Assembly (NCBI GenBank): GCA_036736205.1
Contig: DAINMX010000017.1
Location: 1-50,739 of the forward strand
Direction of reading: 5' to 3'
Origin: XYA12-FULL-58-9 sp001798605
Lineage (GTDB): Bacteria; Myxococcota; XYA12-FULL-58-9
Length of the DNA stretch: 50,739 nt
A model generated the notes under the pieces. The model was given only the letters and a program-made list of their open reading frames with translations. It searched no databases and was not told where the DNA came from. Positions within the stretch are counted from its first letter, which is position 1, and each line of letters begins with the position of its first letter. Shown here piece by piece: positions 1 to 8,224 of this stretch. The translations under genes and the position numbers were made by a program.

Positions 1-13
1 AGGAGATCCATCC

Positions 14-772
14 TTGAAACTTGCGAGCGCACGTCGCCTCAACGAGCCCCTAGGCCAGGTGGACTCAGAGAAGCTTTCCGACGACTCGCGGTCCCTGATT
101 TCCGAGCTGAGCCAATACGTCACCGACGTTGCGATCTATGGCTCTCTTGGTTTGCCACCCAAAAAGGGATCCACCGTCGCTACCTGGACCCTCATGGCCG
201 TGTTGACCATCGTCATCCTCATCGAATTGCCCGGTGGCGCTACAGACCAAGAGAACCTCTACAGGCTCGGCGCACTCGAGCTCTCGGCAGATCCGCGTCG
301 TGTCACCGGCAGCTGGTGGCGAATCGTCACCGCGGCCTTCCTACACTTTGGTTTGAGCCACTATGCGGCCAACCTCTTCGGCCTATTCTTCCTCGGCCGA
401 TACATGGAACGCATGTGGGGGGCGGCAGGCGTTCTCGCCTGTTATCTAATCGCCGCCATCGGTGCCAACGCTGCAGCCATCTACCTGTTAGCCCCACCAA
501 CGGGCAATGCCTTCGTGGTGGGCGCATCAGGGGGCGTCATGGGAATCGTCGGCGGCTTGGTCGCCTTGCTCCTTGCCGAGTGGCTCCGTACGCGCACTCG
601 ACTGCTGCTCCGCCAACTTGCACTCCTAGGCCTGGTGCTCGTCGTTCAGCTCGTCTTCGACCTGTCGACCCCAAACGTCAGCTCCACCATCCATCTGTCT
701 GGCGCCTTCATCGGCCTGCTCACGGGCATCGGCTTGGCGTGGTTGCACAACATCTACGGCCCGAAGAAGTAA
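14..772 (+). CDS. Rhomboid-family intramembrane serine protease
   Basis: Membrane protein of the rhomboid (S54) family, which cleaves transmembrane substrates inside the bilayer. After about 55 soluble residues come six or so hydrophobic helices. The catalytic Ser lies in GASGG (Ser172) and the catalytic His in STIHLSG (His227); the family's upstream His/Asn region reads HFGLSHYAAN. The start used is TTG at 14, eight bases after an AGGAG at the very edge of the window. The frame stays open to base 2, so a longer N-terminus outside the window cannot be excluded. Substrate unknown. Confidence 0.9.
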   Translation: MKLASARRLNEPLGQVDSEKLSDDSRSLISELSQYVTDVAIYGSLGLPPKKGSTVATWTLMAVLTIVILIELPGGATDQENLYRLGALELSADPRRVTGSWWRIVTAAFLHFGLSHYAANLFGLFFLGRYMERMWGAAGVLACYLIAAIGANAAAIYLLAPPTGNAFVVGASGGVMGIVGGLVALLLAEWLRTRTRLLLRQLALLGLVLVVQLVFDLSTPNVSSTIHLSGAFIGLLTGIGLAWLHNIYGPKK

Positions 773-861
773 CGCCGTTTATTTTGTCGGGCAGGAGGAT
801 TGTGCGCAAATAGTACTCGGGCCGAAGCATGAGTGAATGTCTATCGGCACCAGGAGGAATC

Positions 862-1038
862 ATGTCCCGCCTCGACAACCTGCTCCCGTTTAACCCAAGC
901 TCTCGTTACGAAGTGCAAGAATTCATTGTTGGCGAGTACGGCGAGCTCATTGGCACCTACATTGATCTTCTCGATGACGATGAGGGGCTCGAGGAGCTTG
1001 TTTTTCGTCTCGCTTGCGGTGAGCTCGACACGCCCTAG
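862..1038 (+). CDS. Small acidic protein of unknown function (58 aa)
   Basis: I do not recognise this protein. ATG at 862 follows a strong AGGAGG (852-857) at short spacing, which is why I prefer it to the in-frame ATG at 829. The product begins MSRLDNLLPFNPSS and ends in an acidic stretch with two adjacent hydrophobic helices (LIGTYIDLLDDDEGLEELVF); it has no signal peptide or cysteine pair. It is convergent with the yeaH-like gene. Confidence 0.6.
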   Translation: MSRLDNLLPFNPSSRYEVQEFIVGEYGELIGTYIDLLDDDEGLEELVFRLACGELDTP

Positions 1039-1066
1039 TTCTGGCCCGAAACCATCGAATGGATCC

Positions 1067-1088
1067 GTGTCCCCAACTGAGGGGATAC
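1067..1088. terminator. Hairpin between convergent genes
   Basis: GTGTCCCC and GGGGATAC form a short stem around AACTGA between the ends of the 862-1038 gene and the convergent yeaH-like gene. There is no T tract on either strand, so termination is only a guess from position. Confidence 0.3.
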
Positions 1089-1110
1089 AGTGCCGCACAA
1101 CCAGCAGCCC

Positions 1111-2220
1111 CTACTTGCCGGCACCAAGAAAATCTTTGATGGACTTGTAAATGCCGTCCTTGTTAGGGATCTCCGAGGTCAGAACGTTGTCATCTTCCCC
1201 GAATTGGCTGCGGAGGTCTTTGATGAATTGTCCCGAGCCATACGGACTCTCGACCTGGCCGTAACAGAACACGTTTGAGATGGGCACCAGGTGATTCTTG
1301 AGGATGTCCATGCACACTCGAGTGTCGTCTGCCGACCAGTTGTCGCCGTCGGAGAAATGGAATGGGTAGATGTTCCATTGTGACACGGGATATTCGGCAT
1401 CAAGTATCTCGGCGCAAAGTTTGTAGGCGCTGGAGATCATGGTGCCGCCCGACTCGCGGGTGTGGAAGAACGTCTCGCCATCGACCTCTTTGGCCGTAGC
1501 GTCGTGAATGATATAGCGGGTCTCGATACCCTTGTACTGTGAGCGCAGCCAGGTATCGATCCAAAACGATTCAATGCGGACGATTTCCTTTTGTTCGTCG
1601 CCCATACTTCCAGATACGTCCATCATGTAGATGATGACCGCGTTGGTCTCCGGCTCGTTACGTATGTTGAAGGTTCGGTAACGGCGATCCTCGCGGGTAG
1701 GTATGATGATGGGGTTCTTCGGGTCGTATTGCCCCATGCTCAAAGTTCGCCGCAGTGCTTGCTTGAAGGTGCGCTTGAAATGTCGCAACGACTCGGGCCC
1801 AGAACGGTGGATGCCGGTGTACCGATAACGTTGAGCAGAGATTCTCTCAGTGCCCTTGGGCTCGATCTTGGGTAGCTCAAGCATTTCACCGAGCATGCCC
1901 GCAAGCTCTTCAAAAGTGATATCGACATCGAGGGTGTGCTCACCAGCATCGGAGCCCGCCTCTTTGCCGTCCCCCGGCTTGATGTTGCCAGGTGCCAACT
2001 CGTCGCCAACTTCGCCTTCGCCTTGGCCGACACCACCGCTGTCGCGATGATCGTAGACGAAGTGGGGCAGATCGATTTGCGGCACTGGAATCGAGATCTT
2101 GTCCCGACCCTTCTTGCCGATCATCTCCCCCTTCGAGATGTATTTCTTGAGGTTTTGCTTGATCCTGCCGCGGACGATCTGGCGGAATCGTCGGTGGTCC
2201 TGTTTGATTCGCAGACTCAT
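1111..2220 (-). CDS. yeaH: YeaH/YhbH-like protein (UPF0229)
   Basis: UPF0229 family, full length (369 aa). It carries a von Willebrand factor A-like fold with the metal-site motif DVSGSMG in the second half (near residue 210) and the family's characteristic N-terminus that begins with basic RFR...RGRIKQ. In enterobacteria and sporeformers this family is encoded with PrkA-type kinases and functions in stress or stationary-phase responses; the exact biochemistry is unknown. Here it is divergent from prkA across about 210 bases rather than in the usual same-strand order, and no SpoVR gene is in the window. ATG at 2220 is chosen; a TTG three codons upstream is possible, and neither has a strong ribosome site. 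Confidence 0.92.
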   Translation of the reverse strand: MSLRIKQDHRRFRQIVRGRIKQNLKKYISKGEMIGKKGRDKISIPVPQIDLPHFVYDHRDSGGVGQGEGEVGDELAPGNIKPGDGKEAGSDAGEHTLDVDITFEELAGMLGEMLELPKIEPKGTERISAQRYRYTGIHRSGPESLRHFKRTFKQALRRTLSMGQYDPKNPIIIPTREDRRYRTFNIRNEPETNAVIIYMMDVSGSMGDEQKEIVRIESFWIDTWLRSQYKGIETRYIIHDATAKEVDGETFFHTRESGGTMISSAYKLCAEILDAEYPVSQWNIYPFHFSDGDNWSADDTRVCMDILKNHLVPISNVFCYGQVESPYGSGQFIKDLRSQFGEDDNVLTSEIPNKDGIYKSIKDFLGAGK

Positions 2221-2429
2221 GCTAACCAAACTCTAGTACACCCAGAGCCTGCCCGCCAGCGATTCAATCGCAGAACGTTCTGCGTTGTATCGGGTTTTCC
2301 GCGGGGATGGACTCACGGAGTCGGTGGGCCCGTCACGGGGTCAAAAAAAGGGCTGAGTTGTCCTCTAGTCGGTGTTACCCTAATTCAACAGTATTGTGTC
2401 CTGTTGGCTTGGCCAAAAGTGGAGGATTT

Positions 2430-4478
2430 ATGTCGGACGTCCTTTCCAAGATCGCCGCTCACCAAGACCTGAACGAGTATCAGGAACAACATTGGACGGG
2501 CACCTTCGAAGATTACATCGAGCTCGTGCGCGGCAATCCAAAGATCACTCGTAACGCCTATCAACGTGTTTACGACATGATCTTGTCATACGGCAAAGAA
2601 GAGTACATCGACTCGAAGAAAAAGCTCGTTCACTACTTCTTCTTCGATGATCCACACAATGATGGGCACGATGCCATCTACGGCCTCGACATTCCGTTGA
2701 TGCGCTTGGTCAACGTGTTCAAGAGCGCAGCCTTGGGATACGGGACGGAGCGTCGCGTGCTGCTGTTACACGGTCCGGTCGGCAGCTCAAAATCGACGAT
2801 CGCCCGATTGCTGAAGAAGGGATTGGAAGAGTATTCGCACAAACCGGAGGGGGCGCTCTACACGTTCGATTGGTACACGGACGAGATGCGTGATGACGGC
2901 ACTGAATACCGCGATCACATGCCGTGCCCGATGAACGAAGACCCTCTGCGCCTCATTCCTGTGGATTGGCGCGCAAAGGTTTATGAGGAGCTCGGCCTCA
3001 AGAGCAAGGAGTACCCGCTGCCCCTTGATGGCGAACTATGTCCCGCATGTCGACATGTGTTTCGCGAGCTCATGCAAAAGTACAAAGGTGATTTCTCGCG
3101 GGTTGTCGCGCATGTGAAAATGCGTCGTTTGGTGCTGTCGGAAAAGGACCGCGTCGGTATTGGAACGTTCCAACCTAAGGACGAGAAGAATCAGGATTCC
3201 ACCGAACTAACAGGTGACATCAACTATCGCAAGATTGCCATCTATGGTTCGGATTCAGACCCACGTGCGTTCAATTTTGATGGTGAGTTCCACATCGCCA
3301 ATCGTGGAATCATTGAGTTCATCGAGGTGCTCAAGCTCGATGTCGCCTTCCTCTACGATCTGCTCGGCGCATCGCAAGAGCACACAATCAAACCGAAGAA
3401 GTTTGCACAAACCGACATTGACGAAGTCATCCTCGGTCACACCAACGAGGCCGAATACAGGAAGCTCCTCAACAACGAGTTCATGGAAGCACTTCGCGAC
3501 CGCACGGTAAAAATCGACATTCCTTACATCACCAAGCTGTCGCAGGAAGTTCGCATCTACGAGAAGGACTACAACAACCGGCGCATTCGAGGAAAACACA
3601 TAGCCCCGCATACCTTGGAGATGGCCGCGATGTGGGCGGTGGCCACTCGTCTCGAAGAACCCAAGAAGGCCAACCTCGAGGTTATGCAGAAGCTCAAGCT
3701 CTATGACGGCCGCATGCTTCCTGGATTCACGGAGGAGAGTGTCAAAGAGCTGCGCAAAGAAACCGAGCGCGAGGGCATGGATGGCATGAGCCCTCGCTAC
3801 ATTCAGGACAAGATCTCCAACGCCTTGGTTTCCGACAAGGGCGCGGGCTGCATCAATCCCTTCCTCGTCCTCAACGAGCTCGACTCGGGACTCACAAACC
3901 ATTCGTTGATTACCCGCGAGGACGACAAGAAGAGATACCGTGAGCTGGTCTCACGGGTGAAGCAGGAATACGAGGACGTTGTCAAAAACGAAGTGCAGCG
4001 GGCCATCAGCGCTGATGAGGAGGCCATTTCCAAGCTCTGTGCCAACTACATCGACAACGTCAAGGCGTACACACAAAAAGAGAAGGTCAAGAACAAATAC
4101 ACAGGTCAGTTCGAGGAGCCCGATGAGCGGTTGATGCGCTCTATTGAAGATAAGATCGACATCGCCGAGAGCCGCAAGGACGATTTCCGGCGCGAGATCA
4201 TGAACTACATCGGTGCTCTCGCGATCGAAGGCAAGAAGTTCGACTACCGCACCAATGAGCGCTTGCACAAAGCCCTTGAGCATAAGCTGTTCGAAGATCA
4301 GAAGGATTCGATCAAGCTTACCACGCTCGTGTCCAACGTGGTTGACCGTGAAACCCAAGAGAAGATCGATGTCGTCAAAGAACGGATGATTCGCAATTAC
4401 GGGTACTGCGAAATCTGTGCCACAGATGTGCTCAATTTCGTCGCTTCCATTTTTGCTCGCGGCGACGCTAAAGAGTAG
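2430..4478 (+). CDS. prkA: PrkA-type serine protein kinase / AAA+ protein
   Basis: PrkA/YeaG family, 682 aa, cytoplasmic. The N-terminal AAA+ core has the Walker A motif GPVGSSKS (near residue 113) and the long C-terminal PrkA domain follows. Family members phosphorylate themselves and protein substrates and also have ATPase/protease-like properties; they act in starvation and stress responses. The start is ATG at 2430, five bases after GGAGG at 2421-2425; the open frame upstream to 2307 has no ribosome site. The divergent yeaH-like gene is the expected functional partner. A CxxC inside the kinase (CPACRH, near residue 206) and another near the C-terminus (CEIC) are visible. Confidence 0.95.
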   Translation: MSDVLSKIAAHQDLNEYQEQHWTGTFEDYIELVRGNPKITRNAYQRVYDMILSYGKEEYIDSKKKLVHYFFFDDPHNDGHDAIYGLDIPLMRLVNVFKSAALGYGTERRVLLLHGPVGSSKSTIARLLKKGLEEYSHKPEGALYTFDWYTDEMRDDGTEYRDHMPCPMNEDPLRLIPVDWRAKVYEELGLKSKEYPLPLDGELCPACRHVFRELMQKYKGDFSRVVAHVKMRRLVLSEKDRVGIGTFQPKDEKNQDSTELTGDINYRKIAIYGSDSDPRAFNFDGEFHIANRGIIEFIEVLKLDVAFLYDLLGASQEHTIKPKKFAQTDIDEVILGHTNEAEYRKLLNNEFMEALRDRTVKIDIPYITKLSQEVRIYEKDYNNRRIRGKHIAPHTLEMAAMWAVATRLEEPKKANLEVMQKLKLYDGRMLPGFTEESVKELRKETEREGMDGMSPRYIQDKISNALVSDKGAGCINPFLVLNELDSGLTNHSLITREDDKKRYRELVSRVKQEYEDVVKNEVQRAISADEEAISKLCANYIDNVKAYTQKEKVKNKYTGQFEEPDERLMRSIEDKIDIAESRKDDFRREIMNYIGALAIEGKKFDYRTNERLHKALEHKLFEDQKDSIKLTTLVSNVVDRETQEKIDVVKERMIRNYGYCEICATDVLNFVASIFARGDAKE

Positions 4479-4606
4479 TTTCTGACAGAGAACCCATTTT
4501 GGGGGCTCACTGTCGATGACCTCTGCGGCCACCGAAGTCTGGTAGCCACAGTACAGCAGAACAGTTGGCTTCTGGCGACGGAAGCCAAATCGATTGACGC
4601 CCTACG

Positions 4607-5299
4607 ATGCCTCGGCGCAAGAAACCAGACCAACCGCCCGCCGGAACTTTCGAACCCGCGTCACCGTCAGATCCGAAGGAGGTGTTGAGACTCTATGCCA
4701 TCGCGGCCAAGATCGCTTGCGCGCTGCCTGAACAACTCGAGATGCTGGAGGACCGCATCTCCCAGTTGACCGCCTCTCTCGTGCCGCCCGAATCTGCGGC
4801 GGCTGAGGATTGCGAAAAACTCTGGCGTTTCTTCAAACGCGCCGTTGCCAGCCCAAAAATCACCCTTCGACGCGAGGCGGGCAAAGCGCTTTTCAACGAT
4901 CTCGATTCGTTGGGCCAACGCCTGGATCTCGCACCATTGACCTCTTGGGACGCCCTGCCGATGGGTGTCCGTGATCCCAAGGCACCCCAGTTCAAGCCCG
5001 AGGTGACGCAGACCCACATCACCGTAGCCAGCATTCGCCGCCGCGCCCGCCATGAGCAAAGTATGCTAGGGGACAAAGGCGCGTCTCTGTCGGCACAGTT
5101 CGTCGGCGATTTGCTCAAGCTTCTTGGGCGTCGCGACCTCGAAGAGCTCTTTGGCGAGTTGGTGGGCACTGGCATCATGGGACGTGCAGAGGGCAACATG
5201 CTCGTCCGTTGGCTCTCCAAAGGGGGCACTCTTTGCAAAGACGATGAAGCACTCATCGAGTTTCTAGTCCGCCTCGGCAAGTGGTTGGTCTCCGACTAG
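4607..5299 (+). CDS. Conserved-looking protein of unknown function (230 aa)
   Basis: Not recognised. The protein starts with a basic, proline-rich stretch (MPRRKKPDQPPAG), followed by helical, leucine-rich segments and no membrane span or signal. It lies 128 bases after prkA on the same strand and 83 before tolQ. Codon use resembles its neighbours and the opposite frames look like shadows. ATG at 4607 has no good ribosome site, so the start is uncertain. A role with PrkA is possible only from proximity. Confidence 0.7.
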   Translation: MPRRKKPDQPPAGTFEPASPSDPKEVLRLYAIAAKIACALPEQLEMLEDRISQLTASLVPPESAAAEDCEKLWRFFKRAVASPKITLRREAGKALFNDLDSLGQRLDLAPLTSWDALPMGVRDPKAPQFKPEVTQTHITVASIRRRARHEQSMLGDKGASLSAQFVGDLLKLLGRRDLEELFGELVGTGIMGRAEGNMLVRWLSKGGTLCKDDEALIEFLVRLGKWLVSD

Positions 5300-5316
5300 C
5301 CAGTTCACCCTATTTC

Positions 5317-5337
5317 GTGCAAAGAATCCGATTGCAC
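5317..5337. repeat. Inverted repeat upstream of tolQ
   Basis: GTGCAA and TTGCAC are separated by nine bases, 46 bases upstream of the tolQ ATG. It could be a weak terminator of the preceding gene or an operator; no T tract follows. Confidence 0.4.
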
Positions 5338-5382
5338 ACTAACGTTTTCCGCAGCGCAGTTTTGTGGTAGCCCTGTTACAAC

Positions 5383-6117
5383 ATGGACCCAACAAGCGTC
5401 ATTAATGCCGTCCTCGTCGCGCAGGCACGGCCACTGCCTCCTCCTGTGGAGTACGGTTTCTGGTACTCGGTCGCCCACGCGGGTGTGGTCGAGCAGCTGG
5501 TCATGCTTGCGCTTCTCGGTTTCTCTGTGGTGAGCTGGGCGATCATCGCCTTTAAGTGGCGGACTCTTCGTCGCTCCTACCACGAGTCTGAGACCTTCCT
5601 CGATGTGTTTTGGAGCTCCAAACGACTGGATGCCATCTATCAGCGCTCCGAAAGCCTCTCGGCGAGTCCTGTGTCACAGGTGTTTCGCGCCGGCTACATC
5701 GAACTCGCAAAGATAAAGAAAAAGGGCGAATCTGACAATGGCGACATGCAGCTCGGCTCACTCGAGAGCATCGAGAGGTCACTGCGACGTGCTGCCTCAG
5801 CTGAGCTCACGGGACTCGAGTCGTTGATACCGTTTCTTGCCACGGTGGGGTCGACCTCACCCTTTATCGGACTTTTTGGCACGGTCATCGGCATCATGAA
5901 TTCGTTCCAGGACATCGGCCAGATGGGCAGCGCCGGCTTCACCACCGTCGCCCCAGGTATCGGTGGCGCTTTGGTGGCTACGGCATTTGGTTTGCTCGCC
6001 GCCATCCCGGCGGTTATCGCTTACAACTGGTTTCTCACGCGCATTCGCATTCTCGACACAGAGATGAGCAACTTCTCGAGCGATTTTCTCAACATCATTA
6101 AACGGCACTTCTTTTAG
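5383..6117 (+). CDS. tolQ: TolQ/ExbB-type proton channel subunit
   Basis: Inner-membrane subunit of the Tol-Pal (or TonB) motor that couples the proton gradient to envelope constriction. Three membrane helices: residues about 35-57, then two near the C-terminus containing the family signature GSTSPFIGLFGTVIGIM and PGIGGALVATAFGL. Length 244 aa is typical. It is followed after three bases by tolR, so the two form an operon. TolQ rather than ExbB is inferred because tolA-like and tolB genes lie 8 kb away. The gene could equally be annotated exbB. Confidence 0.92.
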   Translation: MDPTSVINAVLVAQARPLPPPVEYGFWYSVAHAGVVEQLVMLALLGFSVVSWAIIAFKWRTLRRSYHESETFLDVFWSSKRLDAIYQRSESLSASPVSQVFRAGYIELAKIKKKGESDNGDMQLGSLESIERSLRRAASAELTGLESLIPFLATVGSTSPFIGLFGTVIGIMNSFQDIGQMGSAGFTTVAPGIGGALVATAFGLLAAIPAVIAYNWFLTRIRILDTEMSNFSSDFLNIIKRHFF

Positions 6118-6120
6118 ACC

Positions 6121-6558
6121 ATGGCGATGCAAACAAATGGCTCCGGTCGCGCCATGAGCGAAATCAATGTCACGCCGATGGTTGACGTGATGTTGGTGCT
6201 CTTGGTGATCTTCATGGTTACCGCACCTCTGATTCAACAGGGCGTTAAGGTCGATCTGCCGGAAACGAAAGCCGCTGCCCTCGATAGCAAGGAAGATCGG
6301 ATCATTCTTACGGTGACGGCGGAGAAGAAGATCTACATCTCCAATGCCAGCATCAAAGGAGCCACCGAAATCCCATACGCCCAGCTACGCGACAAGCTCG
6401 TCGGCAATGCGAAGTTAGAACAGGACAAAGAGATCTATCTGCATGCCGACAGAAACCTAGATTATGGCTTTGTCGTCGACATCATGGCGATCGTCAAAGA
6501 CGCAGGTGTCGAAAACATGGGGATGGTCACCAACCCCTCCGTCAGTCGTCCTCAGTAG
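6121..6558 (+). CDS. tolR: TolR/ExbD-type motor subunit
   Basis: Single-pass inner-membrane partner of TolQ. One hydrophobic helix (about residues 21-36) contains the conserved aspartate of the proton path in PMVDVMLVLLVIF (Asp22), followed by the periplasmic ExbD/TolR domain (family-typical ILTVTA... and DYGFVVDIMAIVKDAG near the end). 145 aa, normal length. The start is three bases after the tolQ stop, consistent with translational coupling. The next gene is convergent, so tolA is not part of this operon. Confidence 0.93.
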   Translation: MAMQTNGSGRAMSEINVTPMVDVMLVLLVIFMVTAPLIQQGVKVDLPETKAAALDSKEDRIILTVTAEKKIYISNASIKGATEIPYAQLRDKLVGNAKLEQDKEIYLHADRNLDYGFVVDIMAIVKDAGVENMGMVTNPSVSRPQ

Positions 6559-6632
6559 CATCCGCAACTTGGTCACAATGAAACGACCAGCTTCGAATCA
6601 ACTTCTGCGATCTTCAGTGGGATAGCCCGAAG

Positions 6633-7160
6633 TCATCCTTTGTCATTGATGGTGTCGAAAGTCTCGTCGTCGTTGTTGTTGTCGTCGTAATCGTTGTTGT
6701 CGCCGTAGTTCGTGGCCGCGTCGGCATCTGCGTCGACGGTGGAAGATACCGGCGCGTCGGATTTCTTGCTCTTGAGCTCGACCAACACGCCGCTCATCTG
6801 CTTGGGGTGAATGAAACAGATGTCGTTGTCGCGGAAGGTACGGACGCCACCGATGGTCGGGTACTCCCGGTCCTTGAGCTCGCCGATGGACTCGCGAGTG
6901 TTATCGACTCCGAACGAAACGAGCATGACGCCTTCGCCCTGGGCTTTAATGAATTTTGCAACCTCGCCATCGGCGACCGTCGACTGCAGCAATTCAATAG
7001 CTACCTCGCCGAGCTGATAACGTGCCACGCGGATGTGCTCCGATTCGTCAGCGAACTCGTCGTCAGGACCGTCTTTGCCGAGCAAGGGCTCCCATACTTC
7101 GCGGGCCGCATCCAAATCCTTCACTGCCACGCTGATGTGATCGACTTTGTTGATCTTCAT
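6633..7160 (-). CDS. Methylmalonyl-CoA epimerase-like VOC protein lacking a metal-ligand His
   Basis: Glyoxalase/VOC fold, closest to methylmalonyl-CoA epimerase, which interconverts (R)- and (S)-methylmalonyl-CoA with a divalent metal. His8 (VDHISVAV) and Glu128 (HPKQMSGVLVELK) match metal ligands. At the position where the family reads GEGxHHIxF this protein reads GEGVMLVSFGVD (Met79-Leu80), so the central His is missing; codons are clean, with no frameshift. Residues about 131-175 form an Asp/Asn-rich tail beyond the family's end. Either a non-catalytic or altered VOC protein, or a misfit to the family. Convergent with tolR. Confidence 0.8.
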   Translation of the reverse strand: MKINKVDHISVAVKDLDAAREVWEPLLGKDGPDDEFADESEHIRVARYQLGEVAIELLQSTVADGEVAKFIKAQGEGVMLVSFGVDNTRESIGELKDREYPTIGGVRTFRDNDICFIHPKQMSGVLVELKSKKSDAPVSSTVDADADAATNYGDNNDYDDNNNDDETFDTINDKG

Positions 7161-7278
7161 GTTTGCTCCTCGGACAGCAGTTTCTTTCGGCGGCGCACCT
7201 TACACTGTGGCTCGCCACGGGCAAACCCACAATTTCTATCAGGACACCGTTTCCATCTCTTTGATCTAGGACGGAAAA

Positions 7279-7308
7279 TTGACATCTGCGCAGACGTTCA
7301 GGTATACA
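7279..7308 (+). promoter_or_regulatory. lexA: lexA promoter with LexA box in the spacer
   Basis: A -35 TTGACA (7279-7284) and -10 TATACA (7303-7308) are 18 bases apart. The spacer contains CTGCGCAGACGTTCAGG (7286-7302), which fits 14 of 17 positions of the Myxococcus LexA box as I recall it (CTRHAMRYBYGTTCAGS). LexA bound there would occlude RNA polymerase, giving the usual autoregulation. Confidence 0.7.
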
Positions 7309-7335
7309 TGTTTTCAGTACACCTTGGAGGACGCG

Positions 7336-7992
7336 ATGGCCAAGCTTCCTGAGCTGACGGACAGGCAACGTGAGGTATTTGATTTCATTCAAGAGCGAAT
7401 TCGCGCCTGGGGCTACCCACCAACCATTCGCGAAATCGGCGAGCATTTTTCCATTCGTTCCACCAATGGCGTTGCCGACCATCTGAAAGCACTCAAGCGC
7501 AAGGGTTATCTCACCCAAGAGGGGATGAAGTCGCGCACTTTACGGCCGGCCAAATCCTCACGGGGCAGTGTGGTGCGTGCTGTCATGCCAAAAAGTGGTG
7601 GCACGGTGAGCATTCCTCTGCTCGGTCGCGTTGCTGCCGGAGAGCCGATTCTTGCTGAAGAGCGGGCAGAGGGCTCGGTGGTGGTCGACTCCTTTCTGGT
7701 GGGCGACGGGCGCAAGCTCTTTGCCCTCAAGGTCGTTGGCGAGTCGATGATCGACGACGGTATCCTCGACGGTGACTACATCTTTGTGCGCAAACGCTCC
7801 CACGCTGAACCCGGTGAAATCGTTGTCGCGATGATCGAGGATGAGGCCACGGTCAAAAGGTATTATCCGGAGCCTGGACGCATTCGCCTGCAGCCGGCCA
7901 ACAGTGCGATGGAGCCCATCTATATTAAGGAGAGCGACTTCAGAGAGACGCAGCTAATCGGCGTCGTTGTTGGTGTCTATCGCAAGGTCTAG
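7336..7992 (+). CDS. lexA: LexA SOS repressor
   Basis: SOS-response repressor and self-cleaving S24 peptidase. An N-terminal winged helix (PPTIREIGEHFSIRSTNGVADHL, recognition helix) is followed by the Ala101-Gly102 cleavage site in GRVAAGEP and the catalytic dyad Ser137 (GESMIDDG) and Lys174 (ATVKRYY), spaced 37 residues as in E. coli. 218 aa. ATG at 7336 follows GGAGG (7326-7330). The promoter carries a LexA box. The stop codon overlaps the end of the convergent small gene by four bases. Confidence 0.97.
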   Translation: MAKLPELTDRQREVFDFIQERIRAWGYPPTIREIGEHFSIRSTNGVADHLKALKRKGYLTQEGMKSRTLRPAKSSRGSVVRAVMPKSGGTVSIPLLGRVAAGEPILAEERAEGSVVVDSFLVGDGRKLFALKVVGESMIDDGILDGDYIFVRKRSHAEPGEIVVAMIEDEATVKRYYPEPGRIRLQPANSAMEPIYIKESDFRETQLIGVVVGVYRKV

Positions 7993-8147
7993 TCTACGTC
8001 AGGCAAGCGATTCTCAATTTCGTCCACCAGCTCGTAGAGCTCGTCGAGCCTCGTTTCGAGGTTGGCGAGATCCTCTCGGGTTACCAGGCCAGGGTTGGAG
8101 GCGGCCAACCACTCTTTGAACATTTCGAGCATCGTGTTGGACGGCAT
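7989..8147 (-). CDS. Small coiled-coil protein (52 aa)
   Basis: Short acidic protein whose C-terminal half is a heptad-rich helix (LANLETRLDELYELVDEIENRL), probably an oligomerising coiled coil. The start used is ATG at 8147; the frame is open to 8204, and a GGAGG about 12 bases upstream is rather far. It diverges from the first ArsA-type ATPase and shares four bases with the end of lexA. Function unknown. Confidence 0.55.
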   Translation of the reverse strand: MPSNTMLEMFKEWLAASNPGLVTREDLANLETRLDELYELVDEIENRLPDVD

Positions 8148-8224
8148 CGAGCGTCCATACCTCCATGGACGGTAGAGCGTCAACGTTTGTGTGTCGCCCG
8201 CCAACCGATGCTATGGTGGCGTCC

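Noticed and set aside
2358..2386. Promoter of prkA (TTGTCC, 17 bases, TAATTC)
   Set aside because: The -10 box matches consensus at only two positions, so I could not support it.
3255..4532. Long minus-strand ORFs (215 and 193 aa) opposite prkA
   Set aside because: Shadow frames of a highly conserved gene; no start signals and no domain.
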